Shown here: one piece after another, positions 7,060 to 13,840 of the stretch
Numbering within the stretch: position 1 is the stretch's first letter
Layout: every line of letters starts with the position of its first letter
Assembly: GCA_007571095.1 (NCBI GenBank)
Contig: RKSB01000164.1
Coordinates: 1 to 14,861 of the forward strand
Length of the DNA: 14,861 bases
From: K189A clade bacterium
GTDB lineage: Bacteria > Pseudomonadota > Gammaproteobacteria > Pseudomonadales > Azotimanducaceae
Direction: 5' to 3'
Notes under the pieces: model-generated
The model's input: the letters and a program-made list of their open reading frames with translations, nothing else
Databases searched by the model: none
What the model was told of the DNA's origin: nothing
Position numbers and translations under genes: made by a program

Positions 7060-8259
7060 ATGTACCTTGTTCGAGAGCATCTGTCAGGGTCGCCGATGAA
7101 CTTTGTGCACTCGGCTCCAGAGATGCCGTTGACGGATGATCTGGACTATTTCGGCCGGTGGAAGATGGCGACTCGACACCTGGCCAGCCAGTCTGCCATT
7201 GCAAGCCATGTCTGCATAGTCACCGATGCCGACGGCACTCAGATATGGCGAGTCGGACCCGGAGCAGGTTACTGCCTGGCGGCATCCATCGAAAACTGGC
7301 TGCAGGAAAACCCTGAGATTCAGGATGCTCTGGTGGTGATTCCGCTGGATCGCCGGACCTATCTGGCCGAGGTCGAGTTCGGGCTGATCGTTCGGGAGGT
7401 TGCTCTGGTCCACAGTCGTGCAGTCGAAGAGATGGAGGCTCCGACAAAGTACAAAACCCTGCTGATTTTTGATGCCGGCGGCCTCGGCAATCAGCACCTT
7501 CGTCCTTTTGGCGAGCTGGTCAAAGTGCCTTTCAACCTCAAAAAATTCTCTTACGAATGGGCACCTCTGGTCTTTTTGAAGCAGGGCATGGTGCACAGGG
7601 TACATGTCTTTTTTGCGGCCTCCCTGGTCGTCGCCTCTCTCGGCTGGTACTGGTTTGAACCGGCTGAAGAGGCGGTCATTCAGGTCGCCGAAGTGGTCAC
7701 CCAGAAACCTTTGGCGGCTCCGCAGGCAGATTTTTCGGCAGCCGAGCAGATTGAGCAGTTTGTTCAGACGATTGACTACCCGTTACTCAAAGCTCTGGTC
7801 TCCGACCGCCTTTCGAGCATCGTTTTTCAGGATGGCCAACTGATCGCCAGAGGAAACCTCGCCGACTCCTGGCCCGCCAGAGTCGTTGCAATGAGCGAGC
7901 ACAGACCCGACGGCCAGTTCAGCCTCAACAGCGAAGGCTGGCAACTCAAGCTTCCATTGCCGGTGAAACCGGATCGCAGGCCCTTGAGCGAACACTCATA
8001 CCTGCCCGCAGTGCAATCGCTCTTTGCGGCCGCCAGAGCTGCTCGCGCCCGCATCAAGTTGAGCGGCAACTTCACGGATGAGCGCACGAGTGCATCGACC
8101 TTCGAGGTTACGCTGGACAAGCCGCCGCAAACCGCCCTGCACCTGCTGGCGAAAAATCTCGCCAATCAACCGGTCGAGTTTGGCCGACTGAACTGTGAAT
8201 ACAACCGTTACCAGGTACAAAGCTGTCGCCTGGTGCTGACCGTCAAGGGTAAACCCTGA
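7060..8259 (+). CDS. pilO: PilO-like type IVb pilus assembly protein
   Basis: Inner-membrane assembly protein of the R64-type pilus (PilO2 family), thought to link the cytoplasmic platform to the secretin. The 399 residues contain a long N-terminal cytoplasmic region (about 1-178) with an actin-like or ribonuclease-H-like look (VCIVTDADGTQIWRVG, LLIFDAGG), a single membrane helix (about 181-199, after the basic HR), and a periplasmic C-terminal half with repeated beta-type sequence. The length is near that of R64 PilO, and the pilN-pilO-pilP-pilQ order supports the name. TAAGAG about eight bases upstream of the ATG gives a reasonable ribosome site. The stop and next start share TGATG. The sequence family is weakly conserved, so the assignment rests partly on position and topology. 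Confidence 0.8.
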   Translation: MYLVREHLSGSPMNFVHSAPEMPLTDDLDYFGRWKMATRHLASQSAIASHVCIVTDADGTQIWRVGPGAGYCLAASIENWLQENPEIQDALVVIPLDRRTYLAEVEFGLIVREVALVHSRAVEEMEAPTKYKTLLIFDAGGLGNQHLRPFGELVKVPFNLKKFSYEWAPLVFLKQGMVHRVHVFFAASLVVASLGWYWFEPAEEAVIQVAEVVTQKPLAAPQADFSAAEQIEQFVQTIDYPLLKALVSDRLSSIVFQDGQLIARGNLADSWPARVVAMSEHRPDGQFSLNSEGWQLKLPLPVKPDRRPLSEHSYLPAVQSLFAAARAARARIKLSGNFTDERTSASTFEVTLDKPPQTALHLLAKNLANQPVEFGRLNCEYNRYQVQSCRLVLTVKGKP

Positions 8260-8939
8260 TGCCTTTTATGATCGCAATCCTGCTTTTCCTGAGCATTCTT
8301 TCGGGCTCTGCCGAAAGTCAGGTGCAAGCCTCGGCACCGACTGAGGACCTGGATGCACTTCTGTTTCACCTGTCGAGGCAGCGCGAAGTCTTTTCAAGTA
8401 TGCAGGAAATGTCCGCCATTCTGGCCGATATAAGGGACCATCTGCCGGTCTTGAGAGAGGTTCTGAAGCACTCGGACGACAAAGGCCTGTCCTCTTTGCC
8501 CGGTCTGCTTGAACGGCTGGACAGGCTTTCTGAGCGCTCAAGCCTGAACATGCGCATCAGTCGGGCCGAAAGGCTGCTTCAACTAACCGAAACGCTGGAG
8601 CAGATGCAGCAGGCCGACCCTCGAACGCTACGTCTGTTGCTCGAAACCAGTGGTGCCGCCAGTCTGACTGAGTTGATCGGCCTGGAAAGAAAGGACTTTG
8701 AGTTGAAGCAGTCGCCGCCGACTCATGACATTCGACTGCTGCTGGCCAGAGCCGCCAACCCTTACAGCGAGGCCGGTGTGGTGCTTGAACTAAACGGTCG
8801 GTTGATCGTCCTGTCTTCGGGAGAGAGAAAAACGACCTCCACCGGATTTGTTGAACTGCAATCGGTCAGGGCAATCCATGCTGGCTTTGAAGTCCTCTTG
8901 TCCACCGAAAAAGGGGATCGGCGGATGGTGTATCAATGA
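8259..8939 (+). CDS. pilP: PilP-like periplasmic pilus protein
   Basis: Probable periplasmic partner of the secretin, by analogy with R64 PilP and the GspC/PilP group. The 226-residue product has a signal peptide (about 1-18, or to VQA at 24), then a helical, leucine-rich and charged region (about 28-140) likely to form a coiled coil. A C-terminal beta-rich domain (about 165-226) contains GVVLELNGRLIVLSSGE and FEVLLSTEKGDRRMVY, resembling the small beta domain that binds secretins. It is longer than the roughly 150 residues I recall for R64 PilP because of the helical insert. It overlaps pilO (TGATG) and pilQ (ATGA), so it is embedded in the coupled block. The name depends on gene order and fold pattern; sequence identity is not obvious by eye. 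Confidence 0.6.
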   Translation: MPFMIAILLFLSILSGSAESQVQASAPTEDLDALLFHLSRQREVFSSMQEMSAILADIRDHLPVLREVLKHSDDKGLSSLPGLLERLDRLSERSSLNMRISRAERLLQLTETLEQMQQADPRTLRLLLETSGAASLTELIGLERKDFELKQSPPTHDIRLLLARAANPYSEAGVVLELNGRLIVLSSGERKTTSTGFVELQSVRAIHAGFEVLLSTEKGDRRMVYQ

Positions 8940-10483
8940 GAACCGCCAACTCACCGGTTTCGCAGGCGGTGAGCCGTCTGCAAACCCTTGATCCCAAGAA
9001 ACTCTGCAAGGAGAGCGCGGTTACATCCTATCTGGCAAGCACGCCCACACTCAAGGCCGTGGTGAGTGAAGACGGCAGATGTTTTGTTGCTACCAGTACG
9101 CATCCGCGTATTGCCAACTACCTGTTGGCACAGGTGCGTCATGTCCTTGGCAACGCAGAACAAATACAGGTGTCACCCATTGCGATTGACCAATGGTTGA
9201 GCCGCCATCGGCCAAAGTCTTCGACTGCTGGCTCGGGACAAAAAAATCAGGTCAACGACAAGCTGAACTATGTGCTGCATCGGGCCATTGAGGAGGGTGC
9301 CAGCGATATTTATCTGGACATTGGCAGCCACAAGACTCGGCTGGCCTTCAGGAAATACGGCCTGAAACGGCTGGTTGAGGAATATGACCGAGAACTGGGT
9401 CTGGCCTTGGCTCGCAGCATGTGGGCACTGGCTTCAACCGGCAATTTTGAGGAGAACGCGCCTTGCGACTGCTCCTTCTCCATTCGATATCGCGGCCGAG
9501 AATACTGGGTCAGAGGCAACAGCCTGCCCGATGTCAGGGGCCCCCATCTGGTTTGCCGACTGCGTGATCCTGGCTTCACCCTTTCGCTTGATGCGCTTGG
9601 TTACAGCCCTCAACAACACCGTCAGATTGAAAAAATGTACAGCATTCCAAACGGACTTCTGCTGGTTACCGGCGCGACCAATTCAGGCAAATCGACAACT
9701 CTGAGCGGGTTGATGAGCCGCCTGCCCGACACGCAAAAAATCATTGAAATCGCCGACCCGGTTGAGGTTTACATGGACCATGTTACGCATGTCGAACTCA
9801 ACCGCTACCATCGGGATGCCGCCGAGATCTTTGCCAGAGTGCAGGCTTCTCTGGTCAGACAAAATCCGGATACCCTGATTCTGGGCGAAATTCGGGACTC
9901 GATCACGGCAAGTGCGGCCACCAGCATGGCCATTCAGGGCAAAAGCGTCTATTCAACCCTGCATGCACCCTCATGCCTGACCACCATTCCTCGTCTGCAA
10001 CACCTGGGCGTGGATGCAGGTCTTCTGGGCCTGCAAGGCTTTCTGATCGGTGTGATAAACCAGAGCCTGGTGCCCAAGCCCTGTCCTCATTGCGGTCTCG
10101 ACAAGCACCAGAACCCCGAGCAACAGGCGAGATACAGGGATCTGTTTGGCTCCGGCCCAAGACACATCAACCCGTCCGGTTGCTCGAACTGTTTTGGTGG
10201 CGTTGTCGGCCAGACGCTGGTGGCGGAAATCTACCCCTTTGCACTGGATCGAACATCGACCGTTTACAGCCTGATCGATCGCCGGGACTTTGTCGGCATC
10301 GAACGTTACATGAAAAGCACTCTGAACATTCAGACCAAGCACCAGCATGCCGCCATCAAGATCGCTGACGGAACCATTGCACCGGCCGAAACCGAACAGT
10401 TGATCGGAGAGTTTCACTTCGATCAACTCGAACGATCTTCACCGACCAGCACAATATCCACGGGAGAACTCAAATATGCCTGA
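8936..10483 (+). CDS. pilQ: PilQ-type pilus assembly ATPase (GspE/VirB11 superfamily)
   Basis: Hexameric cytoplasmic ATPase that powers pilus assembly. In the 515 residues I see a Walker A, GATNSGKSTTL (from G246), the acidic IEIADPVEVY region (269-278) corresponding to the Asp box, and a Walker B-like DTLILGEIRD (312-321), followed by the TSMAIQGKSVYSTLHA His-box region. A tetracysteine zinc motif, C383-P-H-C386 with C416-S-N-C419, is typical of GspE/PilB/PilQ rather than TrbB, which lacks it. The N-terminal 100 residues are specific to this branch. It is close to the size of R64 PilQ. The start overlaps pilP (ATGA). The end overlaps trbC by 8 bases, and this is the position trbB takes before trbC in RP4. 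It might serve the thin pilus only, or also replace TrbB. Confidence 0.95.
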   Translation: MRTANSPVSQAVSRLQTLDPKKLCKESAVTSYLASTPTLKAVVSEDGRCFVATSTHPRIANYLLAQVRHVLGNAEQIQVSPIAIDQWLSRHRPKSSTAGSGQKNQVNDKLNYVLHRAIEEGASDIYLDIGSHKTRLAFRKYGLKRLVEEYDRELGLALARSMWALASTGNFEENAPCDCSFSIRYRGREYWVRGNSLPDVRGPHLVCRLRDPGFTLSLDALGYSPQQHRQIEKMYSIPNGLLLVTGATNSGKSTTLSGLMSRLPDTQKIIEIADPVEVYMDHVTHVELNRYHRDAAEIFARVQASLVRQNPDTLILGEIRDSITASAATSMAIQGKSVYSTLHAPSCLTTIPRLQHLGVDAGLLGLQGFLIGVINQSLVPKPCPHCGLDKHQNPEQQARYRDLFGSGPRHINPSGCSNCFGGVVGQTLVAEIYPFALDRTSTVYSLIDRRDFVGIERYMKSTLNIQTKHQHAAIKIADGTIAPAETEQLIGEFHFDQLERSSPTSTISTGELKYA

Positions 10484-10856
10484 AATGCGTTCCAAGCCCC
10501 TGTCCTCTGTGGCTGTCATGAGCAGCCTTTTTCTGGTTTTGGGGCTGGTGATTCTGGGATTTCCAGAGACGGTTCTGGCCAAAACCGGCAACCTGCCCTG
10601 GGAGACACCCCTGAATACTCTGAAGGAGAGCCTCACCGGTCCGGTGGCTTTGGCCATTTCGATTTTGGGCATTGCTGTGACCGGCGGCATGCTGGTCTGG
10701 GGCGGCGAACTCAACGAGTTTGCCCGGCGAGTCTGCATGCTGATACTGGCGGTCAGCTTTCTGGTTGGCGGTGCCGGCATCATGGGTGCCTTTTTTCCCG
10801 AGGCTGCGGGTGCCGTTCCGGTTCAATTTGAAGAACTGGCGGCAAACAGAGAATAA
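10476..10856 (+). CDS. trbC: TrbC/VirB2-like conjugative pilin precursor
   Basis: Precursor of the conjugative pilus subunit of the P-type T4SS. The 126-residue product has a long signal sequence (hydrophobic about 13-29) ending in VLA before KTGNLPW, so the mature pilin would begin near residue 37. Two membrane helices follow (about 53-75 and 84-106) around the conserved GMLVWGGELNEFARRV loop (about 69-84), the hallmark of TrbC/VirB2. RP4 TrbC is cyclised by TraF and loses its C-terminal tail; the tail here (EAAGAVPVQFEELAANRE) could be such a removed segment, which is inference. The ATG overlaps the pilQ stop by 8 bases, so this T4SS pilin is translationally tied to the thin-pilus ATPase. 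A few later Met codons are possible starts, but the first keeps a full signal peptide. Confidence 0.93.
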   Translation: MPEMRSKPLSSVAVMSSLFLVLGLVILGFPETVLAKTGNLPWETPLNTLKESLTGPVALAISILGIAVTGGMLVWGGELNEFARRVCMLILAVSFLVGGAGIMGAFFPEAAGAVPVQFEELAANRE

Positions 10857-10871
10857 CCCGATGAAGAAAAG

Positions 10872-11903
10872 ATGTTTGTCCGACTGAAGCACTGGTGGCG
10901 GCAGCACCTTGTTTTTGATCTTGAACAACGTGCCCTGCTGTACGAAACACTGGCCGCCCAACTGGCCTCTGGGTTGCCTCCACAGAGAGCCTTTGAGGGC
11001 CTCTGTCAGTTTGCACAGATTACGCCTGTTATCAGCAAAGTGGCGGCGACTGCCGCGGCGGCAGGCAGAGAGGGGCGATTGCTTACAGAGGGACTCGCCG
11101 AGAGCGGCTATATCCCGCCGGTTGAGGTGGGTATTCTACAGATAGCCGAGCGCAATAACAGACTTCAGAGTGCCTGCGAAGGTCTGCAAAATCAGGCAAA
11201 AGAACGCCTGTCTTTTGTGTCTGTTGTTGTCCTGCCCAACAGCTACTACCTGTTTATTTTGATGGTCTTACTCTTTATGGCGTATCAGGCGGAAGAACTT
11301 ATTCAGGCGATCGGACATGGTTCCGATTCAGTCCATGTTCCCGCTTATCAGCTATCCCTGCTACTCAAGGGCTGGGCAATGCCGATAGCCAGTGGCCTGG
11401 CTCTGGTGATACTGACCATCGTTTTCGGCAGGTCCTTCCTGACCGGTTTGACGCGCAGGATACTGGGGTTTTTTGATCTTGAATACCGGTCTCTGCTGGC
11501 CATTCGGTTTGCTGATATGGCCAGTGTTTTAAGCACCGAAGGTGCGACCCATCGCGACATTCTGGATGCCGCCCAGTTGGCTTTCGGCCATGAAGCCTAT
11601 GTCAGATGGGCCGTTGCGGAGGCTCGGCAAAGGCATCTGGGTGATGGTGAGACCATTGAAGACTCGCTGGCCGACACTCTGTTAACCGGCTCTCTGTCGA
11701 GCCTTCTGTCCGCCCTGACACCCGGGCGAGAGCAGGAAGCCTATCCGGCTGCCTATGAGGCACTGGGTCGAATTCAACGGGTTCGCCTGCGTACGCAATA
11801 TCGCTGGATCGCAGCCGGCTTCAGAATGCTTCTGTTGGCAAGCATCGCCCTGTTGCTGCTTACTCTGATGCACGGCGTCTATACGGTTTTGTCCAAATTT
11901 TAA
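10872..11903 (+). CDS. pilR: PilR-type inner-membrane platform protein (GspF family)
   Basis: Polytopic inner-membrane protein on which the type IVb pilus is assembled by the PilQ ATPase. The 343 residues hold two GspF/PilC-type domains. The first (about 15-140) has LYETLAAQLASGLPPQRAFE, an ILQIAERNNRLQSACEGL segment and a membrane helix near 116-137. The second (about 205-340) has LAIRFADMASVLSTEGATHR and a final helix near 315-337. A central helix lies around 166-190. The size is normal for R64 PilR. It starts 15 bases after trbC. GAAGAAAAG just upstream is a weak ribosome site, and the nearby ATG at 10861 is out of frame. In R64 pilR follows pilQ directly; here trbC has been placed between them. 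Confidence 0.93.
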   Translation: MFVRLKHWWRQHLVFDLEQRALLYETLAAQLASGLPPQRAFEGLCQFAQITPVISKVAATAAAAGREGRLLTEGLAESGYIPPVEVGILQIAERNNRLQSACEGLQNQAKERLSFVSVVVLPNSYYLFILMVLLFMAYQAEELIQAIGHGSDSVHVPAYQLSLLLKGWAMPIASGLALVILTIVFGRSFLTGLTRRILGFFDLEYRSLLAIRFADMASVLSTEGATHRDILDAAQLAFGHEAYVRWAVAEARQRHLGDGETIEDSLADTLLTGSLSSLLSALTPGREQEAYPAAYEALGRIQRVRLRTQYRWIAAGFRMLLLASIALLLLTLMHGVYTVLSKF

Positions 11904-11913
11904 TCTTCAACTC

Positions 11914-11937
11914 AAAAGGAGGGAATCAAGAGGGAAT
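11914..11937 (+). promoter_or_regulatory. duplicated ribosome-binding sequence before pilS
   Basis: The major prepilin gene is preceded by two direct copies of GAGGGAAT, at 11919-11926 and 11930-11937, 11 bases apart. The first is part of a near-perfect Shine-Dalgarno (AAAAGGAGGG) but sits 15 bases from the ATG; the second is only 3 bases away. Neither has ideal spacing. Removal of one 11-base unit would place AGGAGG 4 bases from the start. The repeat is seen directly; any effect on pilin output is inferred. Confidence 0.5.
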
Positions 11938-12417
11938 ATGGAATACCTGAGACCGAGTGCTGCTGTCCAAACTCGACAATCGGGCTTCAGCCTGGTTGAG
12001 CTACTTGTCTATGCCGCCATTGTGGCGGTTTCAGCGGTATTCATCGCCAATCAATTCGACAATCTGAGAGCCGGCGGTGCCATTGAACGTGCTTACGCCG
12101 AGATCGAAAAGGTGCGTTCTGCTGCCATCAGCTACCGCAACAGCCCGAGGCGATCCGGCTCCTATGCCGATATCACCATTACGCTGTTGGCCAATCAGGG
12201 TTACAACGTGCGGCCCTTCACCGATGGCGAAAACGAAAACACCTATGGCCGATCCATCACACTTGCATCCGCCGACAGTGGTGCCGATGCGACCCTGACT
12301 TACGAAACCGACTCGTCCGAAGCCTGTGGCCAACTGATCGAGCGGTACACAGGTGCCTACGGAATCAAGGGTAATCCCTCCTGTAGCACGAGTACGCTTA
12401 CGCTCACTCTGGAGTAG
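11938..12417 (+). CDS. pilS: PilS-type major prepilin
   Basis: Probable main subunit of the type IVb thin pilus. The 159-residue precursor has a basic leader and a type IV prepilin site, QSG|FSLVELLVYAAIVAV, with cleavage after G16 to give Phe1 and the required Glu at mature position 5 (E21). The hydrophobic helix runs to about residue 37, followed by an amphipathic helix and a beta-rich globular domain. C130 and C149 could form the C-terminal disulfide loop usual in type IV pilins. It is first in a set of three pilin-like genes, after the platform gene pilR, as in R64. The paired ribosome sites suggest high expression. A prepilin peptidase (R64 PilU) is not in the window. Calling it the major rather than a minor pilin depends on position and size. 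Confidence 0.85.
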   Translation: MEYLRPSAAVQTRQSGFSLVELLVYAAIVAVSAVFIANQFDNLRAGGAIERAYAEIEKVRSAAISYRNSPRRSGSYADITITLLANQGYNVRPFTDGENENTYGRSITLASADSGADATLTYETDSSEACGQLIERYTGAYGIKGNPSCSTSTLTLTLE

Positions 12418-12420
12418 CCG

Positions 12421-12852
12421 GTGAGTATCCTCGAACTGACCTCGGCCAGTTTTCTGGCGAGTATTTTCAGCATCACCGTCATTTTTGTGTGGCGCGACTC
12501 GCTGGAGAACAGAGTGCAGTCGGAGCAGATGGACAGGGTTGTCTCGACTGCTCGCAAGGCCAATTCGGTCAGCCGGTGCGATGCGGTTCGAACCTACACT
12601 TCGAATGAAATCGAAACGCTGGCCGGTCGCCCAGGCTGGTTAACCGGTGTGCAGGGAGAGTGGCGGTTCAAGCGACCGAGTCAGGGCAGGCTGGAACTCA
12701 CGCTGGCCAACCCTTCCGACTCGCAAAAGAGGCTGTTTGAACGGTATGGTGGAGAGATTCGGGAAGAAAGTGCCGTTCTGTTGCTGGATATTCGCAGGAA
12801 GATTCGCTCTCACCGGCGGTTCTTTATTGATGCTCAGGGAGCCACCTGCTGA
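12421..12852 (+). CDS. pilin-like small membrane protein without leader peptide
   Basis: I do not recognise a named family. The 143-residue product starts with a hydrophobic helix (about 4-24), then a charged amphipathic helix (DSLENRVQSEQMDRVVSTAR), and ends in a mixed globular part with C53 and a terminal C143 that could pair. The layout is that of a type IV pilin. Its first residues, M-S-I-L-E-L, line up with the mature ends of pilS (F-S-L-V-E-L) and pilV (Y-S-L-A-E-M), placing Glu at position 5 with no leader or glycine before it. The start is GTG with GGAG eight bases upstream. The pilS amber stop, in the same frame, lies only one codon before it, so no leader can be added by an earlier start. 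The end overlaps pilV (TGATG). It may be a minor pilin made in mature-like form, or a bitopic accessory protein. Confidence 0.75.
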   Translation: MSILELTSASFLASIFSITVIFVWRDSLENRVQSEQMDRVVSTARKANSVSRCDAVRTYTSNEIETLAGRPGWLTGVQGEWRFKRPSQGRLELTLANPSDSQKRLFERYGGEIREESAVLLLDIRRKIRSHRRFFIDAQGATC

Positions 12853-13832
12853 TGCCGAAGAGCCGCCTTTGCAGATCAAGGGGTTACAGCCTGGCTGAGA
12901 TGACGGTGGCTCTGGTGGTTCTGGGCTTTTTTCTGAAAGCCTTCTTTGAATTCAAGCAGGATCTGGTGGACGAGTCGGTAGTCAGCAGAACCGTCGAAGG
13001 CTTTGCCCTGATCGACGAGGCCTTGTATGCCTATCGAGTGGACAAGGGAAGCTGGCCCGCCAGCATGGATGTCCTGTCTGACTACCTGCCGAATTTCAAC
13101 AACGCAAACGGTGTCGGTTTGCCCTATGCCATCGAGGCGGAGTCGAACGGAATCACTATTTCGACCGAGCTTCGCACCAAGGCTCAACAGACTGCGGTGG
13201 CAGCCGAGTTTCCGGTGAATGGTCAGACAACAGGCGACACTCTTGTTGCCATCGGGTTGCCGTTGCCTGGCCTTGAAAGTGCTCATTCTCAACTTCTGCA
13301 TCGAAGCGGCGGTACGATGGAGGGTGATCTGGATATGGGGGGCAACGATCTCACTAATGTCGGGAATGTTCAGGCTGCCTCTGTTGCCGCCGATAGCCTG
13401 AGAGCACAGCAGGGCAGCCTGGAGTTTGTTGCCAGCGACACTGCCTCAACCAAGTGCACACAATCCGATACGCATCTGAGGGTGATGCAAAAGAGTGCCT
13501 CCGAAAATGGTCTGGTGACTATATGCGGTGACAGCACCGATCAAAAAACCCTGCCGCTGTCATCAGTCAAGGTTGAAAGCGGGCAAAAGGGCTCGGGCAC
13601 CTTCGTTTTCGCGCCTCTTGGTTACAGCATCGACCAGTGCGCATTCTCGGTCAGCGGCCCCAGCATACACCCCGGCAGAACCGGTTTCGCTACCTCTTAT
13701 CGGGCGATTCCGAGTGCCTATTTTAACGCCTGGCGAGTGTTTTTCTCGCAGGGAACCCGGCATTGCAGATCCGGCTGCGATATCAACGACCCAAAATATC
13801 TGGTCGATTATCAGATGGTCTGCAGCAAGTAA
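12852..13832 (+). CDS. pilV: PilV-like minor pilin / pilus tip protein
   Basis: Probable tip adhesin of the thin pilus, which in R64 selects recipient cells by binding their surface polysaccharide. The 326-residue precursor has a short basic leader and prepilin site, SRG|YSLAEMTVALVVLGFF, cut after G11, with Glu at mature position 5 (E16). A pilin-type helix leads into about 130 residues of shaft domain. Then comes SGGTMEGDLDMGGNDLTNVG (from S152), a motif like those in phage tail-fibre and PilV proteins where a fibre repeat begins. The C-terminal third is rich in cysteines (including the HCRSGCD motif and a near-terminal CSK), as in a folded tip domain. R64 PilV is longer and has invertible C-termini. 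No repeated shufflon sites or recombinase are seen here, so the tip appears fixed. It overlaps the preceding gene by TGATG. Confidence 0.82.
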   Translation: MPKSRLCRSRGYSLAEMTVALVVLGFFLKAFFEFKQDLVDESVVSRTVEGFALIDEALYAYRVDKGSWPASMDVLSDYLPNFNNANGVGLPYAIEAESNGITISTELRTKAQQTAVAAEFPVNGQTTGDTLVAIGLPLPGLESAHSQLLHRSGGTMEGDLDMGGNDLTNVGNVQAASVAADSLRAQQGSLEFVASDTASTKCTQSDTHLRVMQKSASENGLVTICGDSTDQKTLPLSSVKVESGQKGSGTFVFAPLGYSIDQCAFSVSGPSIHPGRTGFATSYRAIPSAYFNAWRVFFSQGTRHCRSGCDINDPKYLVDYQMVCSK

Positions 13833-13840
13833 AAATCCAG

